Shown in pieces: positions 44,935 through 54,136 of a stretch of 64,000 nucleotides of DNA (within the stretch, counting starts at the first letter, position 1; the number at the start of each line of letters is the position of its first letter). The notes below the pieces were generated by a model. It made no database searches. It saw nothing but the letters and a program-made list of their open reading frames with translations, and was not told the DNA's origin. The position numbers and the translations under genes are program-made. Source of the DNA: Saccharibacillus nicotianae (lineage in GTDB: Bacteria; Bacillota; Bacilli; Paenibacillales; Paenibacillaceae); contig NZ_JBHUGF010000010.1 in assembly GCF_042681745.1 (NCBI RefSeq), positions 2,976,001 through 3,040,000 of the forward strand, read 5' to 3'.

Positions 44935-45903
44935 TTAAAAATCAAATTTAAAATCATCATCAGTCAAACGCTCAACGTTCATCGCACGTACATATCCGTT
45001 TCCTTTTTTAGAGAAAAAGTCATGTTGTTTGGTATGTGTACTAATACCGTTGAATACGATTGGATTGACTTCTTCTTCGGCAAAAACAGGATCAAAGCCC
45101 AAGTTCATAAATGCTTTATTTGCATTATAACGAAGGAATACTTTCACATCTTCTGTTAGACCGATTGGATCATAAATCTCTTCCGTATACTTCTCTTCAT
45201 TTGCATGAAGATACGTAAGTAAACCTTCTAAGATTTGGTAAACGTCTTTTTGCTCGTCTTCTTCAAGATCATTGTAGATTTCTTGTGCAAGTACCCCTAC
45301 ATACACACCGTGAATACTTTCATCACGTAAAATCAAATCAATAATCTCACCGCTACATGTCATTTTACCTTGTCCAGCTAGATAAAGCGGATAGAAGAAC
45401 CCACTATAGAACAAATAGCTTTCTAGCAACACAGAAGCTGCCATAGCCAGGAATAATTCTTTTGGCGAATTAATATTTAAGTAATACTGACGGATCGTTT
45501 CCGCTTTGGTCTGTAGACGAGGATTGTCTTCCACCCATTGAAAAATCTTATCGATCTCTTCTGTAGAAGACAATGTAGTAAAGATACTGCTGTACGACTT
45601 CGCATGAATCTGCTCCATCATCGCCATAAAGCCAAGTACCGCTTTACGTTGCATCCCTTCCACATGTTCTAATACTTTCGGCATACCTACGCCACCTTGA
45701 ATGGTATCAAGCAGGGTAAGTCCTCCAAGCACTTTCATATACGTATCACGTTCAATATCACTCAATTGAATCCATGACATTTTATCATCAGACAAAGGAA
45801 TTTCATCATCTGTCCAGAATTGCATAATATTTTGATTCCAGAACATCATTGTGAAATCATCATCAGGACGGTTCCAGTTCACAGCTTTGATAGGTCCAGT
45901 CAT
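44935..45903 (-). CDS. nrdF: Class Ib ribonucleotide reductase beta subunit NrdF
   Basis: 322 residues; carries the dimetal site and tyrosyl radical for NDP reduction. Metal ligands lie in FMAMMEQIHAKSYS and RDESIHGVYVG, with an upstream Asp in the SDIERDTYMKVLGGL region. Start ATG with AAAAGGAGG. Lies 190 bases after nrdE; a hairpin terminator lies in the gap, so its level may differ from nrdE. No nrdH is seen nearby. Confidence 0.95.
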   Translation of the reverse strand: MTGPIKAVNWNRPDDDFTMMFWNQNIMQFWTDDEIPLSDDKMSWIQLSDIERDTYMKVLGGLTLLDTIQGGVGMPKVLEHVEGMQRKAVLGFMAMMEQIHAKSYSSIFTTLSSTEEIDKIFQWVEDNPRLQTKAETIRQYYLNINSPKELFLAMAASVLLESYLFYSGFFYPLYLAGQGKMTCSGEIIDLILRDESIHGVYVGVLAQEIYNDLEEDEQKDVYQILEGLLTYLHANEEKYTEEIYDPIGLTEDVKVFLRYNANKAFMNLGFDPVFAEEEVNPIVFNGISTHTKQHDFFSKKGNGYVRAMNVERLTDDDFKFDF

Positions 45904-46016
45904 AAATTAAAATTCCTCCTTTTAAACATTGGATACTACTTATTGCACTTTGGTAAAAGAACACAAGTATGTACTCATTTGAATCCAATCGTGCTTAGAT
46001 TGCCAAGCACATAAAG

Positions 46017-46052
46017 CATACAAAAAAGCCTAAAAAGGCTTTCTTGTATACT
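46017..46052 (-). terminator. Hairpin between nrdE and nrdF
   Basis: Leftward GTATACAAGAAAGCC pairs with GGCTTTTTTGTATGC, followed by a short T-run. It probably lets only part of the nrdE transcripts reach nrdF, or protects the nrdE mRNA 3' end. Confidence 0.65.
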
Positions 46053-46094
46053 GCGTGACTATGAAGATTTTTTAGAGCAAACCACTGAAAAAAA

Positions 46095-48179
46095 TTACAC
46101 CGAGCAAGTAATACACTCTTCAACACTAAGCAATTTGGTACGTGTATAGTAAAGTGATTTAAGACCTTTGTGAGCCGCATACAGGTAATAACGAGCCAAT
46201 TGACGAGTCGTTACATCGCTACCTACATGAAGTACTGTTGAAATTCCTTGATCGACATGATTTTGAATTTCAGCAATCAGATCCAATACTTTAAATTGAT
46301 TCATTTGGTAAGCAGATTTGTAGTAGAAATAGTTATCCTGTTGCATATATGGCATCGGATAGTACGTCGTAGAGTTCGCATACGTACGAGTCTCAATTTG
46401 TTCTACAATCGGCATTACGCTAGATGTTGCATTTTGGATATAGGAAATACTTGCTGTCGGCGCAATTGCCAAACGGTAAGCATGATATAGACCATGTTTC
46501 ATTACATCAGCTTTCAGGTTTTGCCAGTCTGCTGGTGTTGGGATATACATATCACCGAACAAGTCACTTGCGCGTGTCGTTACCGGACGATAATCGATTT
46601 CTAAATAACGATCAAAGTACGTTCCTTTTGCATATTCTGATTTCTCAAAATCAGCAAAAGTGATTTGACGCTCACGTGCAATCTCCATACTTTTCTCTAA
46701 TGAATAGAAGTTCATCATCATAAAGAAGGTACGAACAAAGTCTCTTGCTTCGTCACTTTCATACGCAATTTTGTTTTTCGCAAGGTAACCATGCAAGTTC
46801 ATAACGCCAAGACCTACAGAGTGCATTTCACGGTTCGCTTTGGCTACACCCGGTGCATTAGCGATATCTGTCATATCACTAACAGACGTTAAACCCATAA
46901 TACCTTCATGAACGGATTCACGAATTTTGCCAAGTTCCATCACGTTTACCATATTCAATGAACCCAGGTTACAGCTAATATCGCGACGAATCACATCATC
47001 TTGGCCATAGTCTGTAATTTCAGAAGTTTCTTGCAATTGGAAAATTTCAGTACACAGGTTAGACATACGGATAGAACCGATATCTTTTAGTGCATGACCG
47101 TTATTCGCATTACTTTTGTTCATAATATACGGATAACCGGATTCTAATTGTACACTTGCGATTTTGGTTAGCATATCACGAGCACTCATGATCGCTTTCT
47201 TTTTGATACGATCATCAGCAAGCAATGTATCGTACATTTCATCAATATCTAGATCATCCAGATATTTACCATAAGCTTTGTATACACTGTAAGGAGCGAA
47301 TACATGCAATAGCTCATTATCTGCTGCTAATTGGTAGAAGCGATTCGGTACAACAAGACCGATCGACAATGTTTTGAGGCGTGTGCGCTCATCTGCATTG
47401 ATTTTTTTGCTATCCAAGAACTCCATAACGTCCCAGCCGAAAATGTTGTAATACGCTGCGCCAGAACCTTTACGTTGACCCATTTGATCTGCATAGGAGA
47501 AAGCATCTTCCATCAGTTTCAAAACAGGCATAATTCCTTTGGCTGCACCTTCAACACCTTTGATCGGTTCACCGCGTCCACGAAGTTTGGACAAGTTAAC
47601 CGCTACACCGCCACCAATTTTGGATAATTGCATACAAGTGTTCAGCACATGGTTGATCGAGTTCAAGGAATCATCCATTTCTAATAAGAAACAAGATACC
47701 ATTTCACCACGACGGCTTTTACCTGCATTCAAAAATGTTGGTGTTGCTGGTTGTAGACGTTGTTCCATCATAGATTTGGCAAGAGTTTTGGCATTATCCG
47801 CATCCCCGCGTCCCAAATGAAGCGCCACGACTGCGACACGATCCGCATAATGTTCCAAGTATTGACTACGATCATTTGTTTTTACTGCATAATCCGTATA
47901 GAACTTGGAAGCCGCCATATAAGATGGAAATTGGAAATCATAACTGTGTGTAATCGCATATACTTCTTCTACATCTTGAGAAGTATAATTTTTGTACATA
48001 TCTTCATAATAATCATTATCGATCATATAACGTACTTTGGTTGTGGTGTCCGGGAAGTTGATACTTTTACGAGCTACCTCTTCCATATATTCTACAACTG
48101 CTTCTTTATCTTTATCCAAACGGAAAAATCCACTCTCATCCCGTTGCATCAGTAAGTTGTTCAATTCAATATGCCGCAA
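46095..48179 (-). CDS. nrdE: Class Ib ribonucleotide reductase alpha subunit NrdE
   Basis: 694 residues; the large catalytic subunit that reduces ribonucleoside diphosphates. Active-site cysteine region SCFLLEMDDSLNSINHVLNT, NLCTEIFQL, RRDISCNLGSLNM, SVGLGVMNLHGYL, and the C-terminal redox pair in ECITC. TTG start with AGGAGG nine bases upstream, overlapping nrdI by 14 bases. Confidence 0.95.
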   Translation of the reverse strand: MRHIELNNLLMQRDESGFFRLDKDKEAVVEYMEEVARKSINFPDTTTKVRYMIDNDYYEDMYKNYTSQDVEEVYAITHSYDFQFPSYMAASKFYTDYAVKTNDRSQYLEHYADRVAVVALHLGRGDADNAKTLAKSMMEQRLQPATPTFLNAGKSRRGEMVSCFLLEMDDSLNSINHVLNTCMQLSKIGGGVAVNLSKLRGRGEPIKGVEGAAKGIMPVLKLMEDAFSYADQMGQRKGSGAAYYNIFGWDVMEFLDSKKINADERTRLKTLSIGLVVPNRFYQLAADNELLHVFAPYSVYKAYGKYLDDLDIDEMYDTLLADDRIKKKAIMSARDMLTKIASVQLESGYPYIMNKSNANNGHALKDIGSIRMSNLCTEIFQLQETSEITDYGQDDVIRRDISCNLGSLNMVNVMELGKIRESVHEGIMGLTSVSDMTDIANAPGVAKANREMHSVGLGVMNLHGYLAKNKIAYESDEARDFVRTFFMMMNFYSLEKSMEIARERQITFADFEKSEYAKGTYFDRYLEIDYRPVTTRASDLFGDMYIPTPADWQNLKADVMKHGLYHAYRLAIAPTASISYIQNATSSVMPIVEQIETRTYANSTTYYPMPYMQQDNYFYYKSAYQMNQFKVLDLIAEIQNHVDQGISTVLHVGSDVTTRQLARYYLYAAHKGLKSLYYTRTKLLSVEECITCSV

Positions 48180-48534
48180 TTTTATCTACCTCCTGTTGAA
48201 ATCGTTGTGCGTCTCCTGTTGTACCTGCTAATTCAAACTTGTACACGACCGGTACATTATAACGTTCTGAGATTAGATCAGCACTACGAGCGAATTTGTC
48301 ACCCCAATTGCGATTGCCACTTGCTGCAACTCCGATCAGGCGATTGTGATTTCTCTCCAAAAAATGAACTACCTTATCAGGAATCTGACCAAATCCAGTT
48401 GTGTACGTAACCAGTACAAAAGGTTCATTCAACGTCAGCGCCTCATCAATCTGTACAGCTTGTACAGCAGGTAATTTTAATTTGTTGATAAATCGTTTTA
48501 CATTGCCTGTTTTGGAATCATAAGCAATTAACAT
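48166..48534 (-). CDS. nrdI: NrdI flavodoxin-like activator
   Basis: 122 residues; FMN protein that supplies oxidant for assembly of the NrdF manganese-tyrosyl radical cofactor. Flavin loop YDSKTGNVKRFI and YTTGFGQIP, then GVAASGNRNWGDKFA. ATG at 48534 has AAGGAG; the longer frame to 48630 is not needed. First gene of the nrd operon, under NrdR-box control. Confidence 0.92.
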   Translation of the reverse strand: MLIAYDSKTGNVKRFINKLKLPAVQAVQIDEALTLNEPFVLVTYTTGFGQIPDKVVHFLERNHNRLIGVAASGNRNWGDKFARSADLISERYNVPVVYKFELAGTTGDAQRFQQEVDKIAAY

Positions 48535-48692
48535 GGTTGTGACATCTCCTTCTCGGTTCAATATGTAGTACTCTTCATCCGTTTCATCACTATATAAATA
48601 CAGATAACAATGCTCTAATATAACAATCATGTGATCTGCTTCAATATCTATAAGTAGCTATAACCTATATATTACCTGCTCAAACATCATAA

Positions 48693-48746
48693 CCGCAATA
48701 TATAGAAGACTTTATCAAAGATATACGCTATATATAGTGTTGTCAA
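48693..48746 (-). promoter_or_regulatory. Promoter and two NrdR-like boxes of the nrd operon
   Basis: Leftward TTGACA (48741-48746) and TATCTT (48718-48723), 17 bases apart. Box 1 ACACTATATATAGCGT (48725-48740) overlaps the spacer and box 2 CTTCTATATATTGCGG (48693-48708) lies 32 bases away, about three helical turns, as for the dATP/ATP-sensing repressor NrdR. Confidence 0.8.
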
Positions 48747-48946
48747 TAGGAACGGAAGGTCTACATTCCGGTCAAAACATGCCTTAAAAAAGGTCTATCC
48801 AACCAAAAATCAAGTAAAATAGGCACTTATTTGAACACGTATTTTACATACATCGCGATAATCATTTATAAAAAAATAATTTTCTTGACATACTAGATAT
48901 AGTACATTTCATTTTTCTTTTTGCCGAACATTTCCAGATTATGCAG

Positions 48947-48981
48947 TGAACATAAATTCACTCTAAAATGAACATAAATTC
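48947..48981. promoter_or_regulatory. Direct repeat TGAACATAAATTC upstream of GH64
   Basis: Two perfect copies, TGAACATAAATTC at 48947-48959 and 48969-48981, spaced by 22 bases (about two helical turns), typical of an activator binding pair for the gene at 49184. A TTGACA lies further upstream at about 48893. Confidence 0.5.
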
Positions 48982-49183
48982 CGGTCTATTTAGACGCTCA
49001 AGTATAAAACTTTAGCTGTTATTGAACAAAAAAGCAAATAAAAATTTCTTTAATTTAAGAAATCTCAGCATAGAAATACACAGGAGAATTGCACATCCTT
49101 TTTGTATTGTATTTTTTACCATATATTGAAATAATTAAAAGCGAACGTGGAATCGCATACAATTTGAAGAGGAGGATATGTGT

Positions 49184-50560
49184 ATGAAGAAATTAGGTCA
49201 CTTCTTGCTTTTATCTATGCTTGTTCTTGTCAGCAGTCTTTTTCCACCATCATCATCTTCGGTATTCGCAGCAGATTACAGTCAAGGGGTAACTACATCT
49301 GGAACTACAGCAACGATCTGGTTCTCTTCCAATGTAAATACATCCTGGGTCGATGTGCATTACTCTATCAACTCGGGGAATTTACAAAATCTACGGATGA
49401 CTTACGACAATACCACCAAACGTTATGTGCAAAATGTCGCTGGTGTCTCATCCGGTCAGGTGATCCAATATTCATTTACGTACAATAATGGAACAGCCGC
49501 TTATGACACATCTACTTTTAGCTATACGGTCACAACAGGTTCTAACCCACCTACCAATCCTGGAACAGGAGCTAATTCGATCTACAGTGTTCCAGCGTCC
49601 TCTATTCCGAATGCTACAGGTAGTGGAGCATTATCTTTCAAATTATTAAATGGTACCAAAGGTGCTTATGCAGACAATCAGATTTATTGGGGGATTCTGG
49701 GGATTAATCCTGCCACCAAGCAATGGAGCTATCTTGATAACAACGGTCAATTGAAACCTATCTCTACTGCTCTTAATAATGCAACAGGTCATTTAACTAA
49801 GAACGGAGTGAATTACGCTAACATTTATAGTACGATCAGTCAGATCAATTGGGTGAGTATGCCCAAAATCGATTCTGGTCGGATGTTTATCTGTGTAGGC
49901 TCTCCATGTTATATCAAAACATATGATGATGGGTTCGCAGGGCCTGATATTAATAACACTGCTGATCCGAACCGTAATATCTATTTCGACTTTGTAGAAT
50001 TTACAGTAGATGGTACAGGATATCATGGAAATACTACGCGTGTAGATGGTTTTGGATTTCCGTTGCAACACCGTCTTGTCAATCGTGCAGGTAATTATGA
50101 TCAGACCGTAGGCGAATTGGAATCCGAGACACGCGCAGGTCTATTTAGTAAATATCGGAGTGAAGTTCCGGCTGCCTTCCAATCTCTTGCCGATGTACAA
50201 GCTCCCTATCGTATCGTAGCTCCGATTCATGGTTCTTTTGCAGCTAATGGTACAAATGCTAATTACTTTGCCGGATACAGCAATTACAGCACGCAGGAGA
50301 TCTTATTATGTAATGGTAGACTTGCAGAGGATTCCGGTACATGTTCAGCGATCAATCGACATGTATACGATAATAAAGCGAACTGGAATAACCCTGCTCA
50401 ATATTATCAAGCTGCCCCTGCTAATTACTATGCAAAATTCTGGCATGATCATAGTATCAATCGCTTAGCGTATGGATTCGCTTATGATGATTACAATCAA
50501 CAAGCTTCGTATCTAGAAGTTGGTGACCCGAAAGGATTAATTATTCGAGTTGGTTGGTAA
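49184..50560 (+). CDS. Secreted GH64 beta-1,3-glucanase with CBM56-like domain
   Basis: 458 residues with a signal peptide ending at FAA (residue about 29). Residues about 32-115 are a small beta-sandwich (VTTSGTTATIWFSSNVNTSWVDVHY in part) like CBM56; a Pro/Gly/Thr linker follows, then a GH64 domain from about 130 to 458 (YFDFVEFTV, GFGFPLQHRL, INRLAYGFAYDDYNQQAS). Enzymes of the family release laminaripentaose from beta-1,3-glucan and attack fungal walls. ATG at 49184 with GAGGAGG is preferred over ATG 49178. Monocistronic. Confidence 0.87.
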   Translation: MKKLGHFLLLSMLVLVSSLFPPSSSSVFAADYSQGVTTSGTTATIWFSSNVNTSWVDVHYSINSGNLQNLRMTYDNTTKRYVQNVAGVSSGQVIQYSFTYNNGTAAYDTSTFSYTVTTGSNPPTNPGTGANSIYSVPASSIPNATGSGALSFKLLNGTKGAYADNQIYWGILGINPATKQWSYLDNNGQLKPISTALNNATGHLTKNGVNYANIYSTISQINWVSMPKIDSGRMFICVGSPCYIKTYDDGFAGPDINNTADPNRNIYFDFVEFTVDGTGYHGNTTRVDGFGFPLQHRLVNRAGNYDQTVGELESETRAGLFSKYRSEVPAAFQSLADVQAPYRIVAPIHGSFAANGTNANYFAGYSNYSTQEILLCNGRLAEDSGTCSAINRHVYDNKANWNNPAQYYQAAPANYYAKFWHDHSINRLAYGFAYDDYNQQASYLEVGDPKGLIIRVGW

Positions 50561-50583
50561 ACGCATCTGCTATCTTTTTATAT

Positions 50584-50640
50584 AAAAAGCCTGCTTCTAC
50601 CATCAATGTTATTGTGACGGTGTAGAAGCAGGCTTTTTTT
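50584..50640. terminator. Bidirectional terminator between GH64 and galactokinase
   Basis: AAAAAGCCTGCTTCTAC and GTAGAAGCAGGCTTTTT arms. Confidence 0.9.
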
Positions 50641-50704
50641 CAGTAATTTGCTTATAAAATATCAGACAAGTGATGCTATGCTATATATTACAAAAATGTA
50701 TTCT

Positions 50705-52003
50705 TTAATTTAGGTAGTTGTTCAAGCAGATTGATCCATGTTGGCGCACATTGATAATATACGTAGATGTGCCTAATGTTTTTTCGATCAATGCTGTATA
50801 TTCACTAACTAATGGTTTTGGCAAAATCGTCAAAATAACACCTGCAAATCCGCCACCATGTACACGACAAGCACCTGCGTGATGTTGTTTTAAGAAAATT
50901 TCAGTGATCGCCAGAGCAATCGAGATACTTTGCTCGCGTGTATGAGAATCTTGATATACGTTCTGAAGCCATTTCCATGATGAATTACCAGAACCGGTTA
51001 TCAACTCTAAAAAATGATCCCATTCGTTGGATTGTAACGCTTTGACCTGCTCATCTACACGATCATTTTCTTCTAAGAAATGAAGCGCACGTAATATTGC
51101 ACGATCGCCTGTCTGTTCGCGCAGGCTGGCTAGATTGCTATATACTTCCTCCAACGTAATCTGACGACACACTTCATGACCTAGCGCTTCCGCAACCGCC
51201 TTCATTTCTTCCGGTACAGCAGCGTAATCAGCAGTTAGATCGGCGTGATTGCCTCCTGTATTTACGATAACCATCTCATATCCCTGTGCATTGAAATCAT
51301 AAGGTACATGCTGAATCGCAGGTTCTTTTGGATTGATAAAATCGATTGCGATCAATCCGCCATGTGCACAAGCCATTTGATCCAATAATCCAGATGGTTT
51401 GTTCCAGAATTTATTTTCAGCATATTGTCCAATTCGAGCCATGTTTACGATATCAACCTGACTGTTATTATAGAACGTATTTAAGATGCTGGTGATTAAC
51501 ATTTCAAAAGAAGCCGAAGAACTAAGTCCTGAAGCGGCTAATACGTTGGTCGATACATACGCATTGAATCCACCTACCTGTAATCCCCATTGAGCAAACC
51601 CGGCAACGATTCCTCGAATAAGCGCTAGTGTACCGCCTTCGCCTGCTACAGGCTCTAATTCAGAGGTATGGATTTTGTATACTTCGCTATATCCTTCAGA
51701 CACAATCGTAATATAAGGTTCATCTACAGGTACAGCAGCACTGATCGTATCTAGATTGATACTCGTTGCTAACACTTTACCGTAGTTATGATCTGTATGA
51801 TTACCACCAATTTCACTTCTACCTGGAGAGCTGAATAGTTGAATATTGCCATCTCCAAATTGTTGATGATAGTTATGCATAAGTTGTTGATAACGCTCAA
51901 GCTGATACTCTACTTGTTCTTGTCCGTACATTTCTACAAGTAATTGGTTCATCTTCTCCGTATTGTATTGTTCCAAGTTTTCTGTAACCGTTCTCAATTG
52001 CAT
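50705..52003 (-). CDS. galK: Galactokinase (GHMP kinase)
   Basis: Phosphorylates galactose to galactose-1-phosphate at the start of the Leloir route. 432 residues. The galactose-binding motif is FSSPGRSEIGGNHTDHNYGKV in part (GGNHTDHN for the commoner GEHTDYN), the ATP loop is NVLAASGLSSSASFE, and a third GHMP motif is ACRVHGGGFAGVIL. ATG at 52003 has AAAGGGG. No galT or galE nearby. This GGNHTDH form is common in Bacilli and Clostridia. Confidence 0.85.
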   Translation of the reverse strand: MQLRTVTENLEQYNTEKMNQLLVEMYGQEQVEYQLERYQQLMHNYHQQFGDGNIQLFSSPGRSEIGGNHTDHNYGKVLATSINLDTISAAVPVDEPYITIVSEGYSEVYKIHTSELEPVAGEGGTLALIRGIVAGFAQWGLQVGGFNAYVSTNVLAASGLSSSASFEMLITSILNTFYNNSQVDIVNMARIGQYAENKFWNKPSGLLDQMACAHGGLIAIDFINPKEPAIQHVPYDFNAQGYEMVIVNTGGNHADLTADYAAVPEEMKAVAEALGHEVCRQITLEEVYSNLASLREQTGDRAILRALHFLEENDRVDEQVKALQSNEWDHFLELITGSGNSSWKWLQNVYQDSHTREQSISIALAITEIFLKQHHAGACRVHGGGFAGVILTILPKPLVSEYTALIEKTLGTSTYIINVRQHGSICLNNYLN

Positions 52004-52227
52004 GCTAAATATCCCCTTTAATATTAAAAATAGGTGTGTCGCATTATGTTGGTATTTGTGCCTATATTGATTGTACTGAAATTTTGCGAAATTGTCAGGG
52101 GTATTGTTGCAATCATTCTGCACTTTTGAGAATAGTATAGTAGACAGCCATCATTGTAGACAGGGTGATGTAGTCTATTTATCTATAATTATGGCTGTAC
52201 ACATAGTATATGAAAGGCTCTATTAAC

Positions 52228-53949
52228 TCACTGCATTAAATAACTAACTTGAATATGAAGTTGTCTTTCTAAGGCAAGTCCATCATCATAAGCAAATTCT
52301 TCTAATTTTAAGCCATAGATTTGTCCATTTTGTACAGCAGGTAATTGACTCCACATCGGATGTTGTTGCATCATCGGTTCCATCTGTTCTAACCAGTGAG
52401 CTGGCGCTACTACAAACATATGATCTGCTGCATAATGTGGTAACAGATGCTCTTCGATACATTTGAATCCACCTGCTTCAAATACTTCATGACGAATAGG
52501 ATATGGCGGATGTAATTTGAGTGATCGATACAGATTATAACCTGCACGTGTACTTTCTCCCCAGATTGCAATCTGGTGGTCACCCCGAATTTCGTATAAA
52601 CCTACTGTCTGCTCTGTAATATGCTCTAGTGCTAATTCATGCCGGGCTGCTTCGATTTGATACTGGTAGTGTTGAACCCATTCCTGCGCTTGTACCTGAC
52701 GATTTAAGATCTGCCCTAAATAGAGCAATTCGTCGATATGATTTCTTCTTCCCCATTCGACGATAACTAATGGAGCAATCTTTCTTAATTGTGCATACAA
52801 CTTGGGATATTCCAATACACAATCCGCTACAATAATCAGATCAGGTTGCATCTCTTCGGTAATCGTCTCCGGTAATTGAAATAACCACTCACTTGGCGGT
52901 TGATCGTTCCCTTTATCGATATGCCATAGCGGCACTGAAGATAATTCTTCTTCTATTAACATCGAATATTGATTGATCTCTGGCGCTGTTGCGAGTGGAG
53001 TGATCCCTAATGCCAGCAATGTGCCTGCAAATGGGAACGAAGCGACACGAGTAGTTCCTTTGCGCGCTCGAAATGTGCCGGGTGTCATGCCTGTAAACGA
53101 ACGAAACTTTTTACTTAAATAAATACCATCACTGTATCCGATCTGCTCGGCGATATGATGCAGGGTATGATCTGTGCATAATAATTGCTCTTTGGCTTTG
53201 TTCATACGCCAGATTGCCAGATAATCAGAAAAGGTATACCCGATTTCTTTTTTGAATACTTCGGAAAAGTAATGCGGATGTAATCTGGTCTGGGCGGCTA
53301 CATTTTCACGAGTAAGTAGCTGTTCTGACGCATATCTAATATAACTAGCCACCTGTTGCATCGAACGGTTTAAACATTTGTGATGGCGAGCATCATTCAA
53401 ACTGCCGAGAAGTTGTAATAATTCATGTAAGATAGCATGAATATGATCGGTATCTTGATTCATGTATTGATTTATTTCTTCAACCAACCCAAAAAAGCGT
53501 TTATCTTGAGGATGCAAAATCGATCCATGCTCAGGCAGACTTTCATAACATAATTCATAACTCATAAGATTGGTATAATTATTTACCAGTTCATACCGCT
53601 CACAAGTGATGATATGTAAAAAGCCAACTTCATTGTAGGAAAGTTGTAATTCAACCTGTGGATGGATAATTAACAAATCACCCGCTTGCAAATACCATGT
53701 TTGTTGTTGATCGTTGGAATGAGTATTTGCTGTTGAAATATCTCTGACCATCAATGTACCTTTTTCTACAGCAATAATTGTAAAATATTCTGCATATAAT
53801 GGAGTCATAAACACAGCACGTTTGTTCATAACAGAATGTGTAGGAGTAAGATGAAAAGAGTAGATTGATTTGCATATATCTAATATCGGATGTATGGGTG
53901 GCTGAATCATAAACGAATGATTACGCTGGCTACTCTGGTACATGTCCAT
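52228..53949 (-). CDS. AraC regulator fused to periplasmic-binding-like domain (Btr-like)
   Basis: 573 residues. Cupin-like N-terminus (to about 170), AraC DNA-binding domain at about 195-300 (ENVAAQTRLHPHYFSEVFKK, IAEQIGYSDGIYLSKKFRSF), then a cytoplasmic BtuF/FhuD-type binding domain (VASFPFAGTLLALGITPLAT, PDLIIVADCVLEYPKL, APLVIVEWG). This is the layout of Bacillus Btr, which senses iron-siderophore and activates its uptake genes. No siderophore genes are in the window, so the target is elsewhere or different. ATG with AGAGGAGG. Confidence 0.87.
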   Translation of the reverse strand: MDMYQSSQRNHSFMIQPPIHPILDICKSIYSFHLTPTHSVMNKRAVFMTPLYAEYFTIIAVEKGTLMVRDISTANTHSNDQQQTWYLQAGDLLIIHPQVELQLSYNEVGFLHIITCERYELVNNYTNLMSYELCYESLPEHGSILHPQDKRFFGLVEEINQYMNQDTDHIHAILHELLQLLGSLNDARHHKCLNRSMQQVASYIRYASEQLLTRENVAAQTRLHPHYFSEVFKKEIGYTFSDYLAIWRMNKAKEQLLCTDHTLHHIAEQIGYSDGIYLSKKFRSFTGMTPGTFRARKGTTRVASFPFAGTLLALGITPLATAPEINQYSMLIEEELSSVPLWHIDKGNDQPPSEWLFQLPETITEEMQPDLIIVADCVLEYPKLYAQLRKIAPLVIVEWGRRNHIDELLYLGQILNRQVQAQEWVQHYQYQIEAARHELALEHITEQTVGLYEIRGDHQIAIWGESTRAGYNLYRSLKLHPPYPIRHEVFEAGGFKCIEEHLLPHYAADHMFVVAPAHWLEQMEPMMQQHPMWSQLPAVQNGQIYGLKLEEFAYDDGLALERQLHIQVSYLMQ

Positions 53950-54050
53950 ACTGCAAACCTCCTCTGTAAATGATATGTTTTATCATTTATCTGTTAGCAT
54001 TATATAATGTGAGAGAACTGTTTGTATAATTTTTTTGATCCGATTAGTAA

Positions 54051-54110
54051 TAAAAAGCCTGCTGCTTTTTAGGGATTATTTAAAGTCTAATCCATAAAAG
54101 CAACAGGCAG
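54051..54110 (-). terminator. Terminator of the PL11 gene
   Basis: CTGCCTGTTGCTTTT and AAAAGCAGCAGGCTTTTT arms, leftward T-run. Confidence 0.85.
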
Positions 54111-54136
54111 TTAACAAATATTTAACTATTTAGAAA

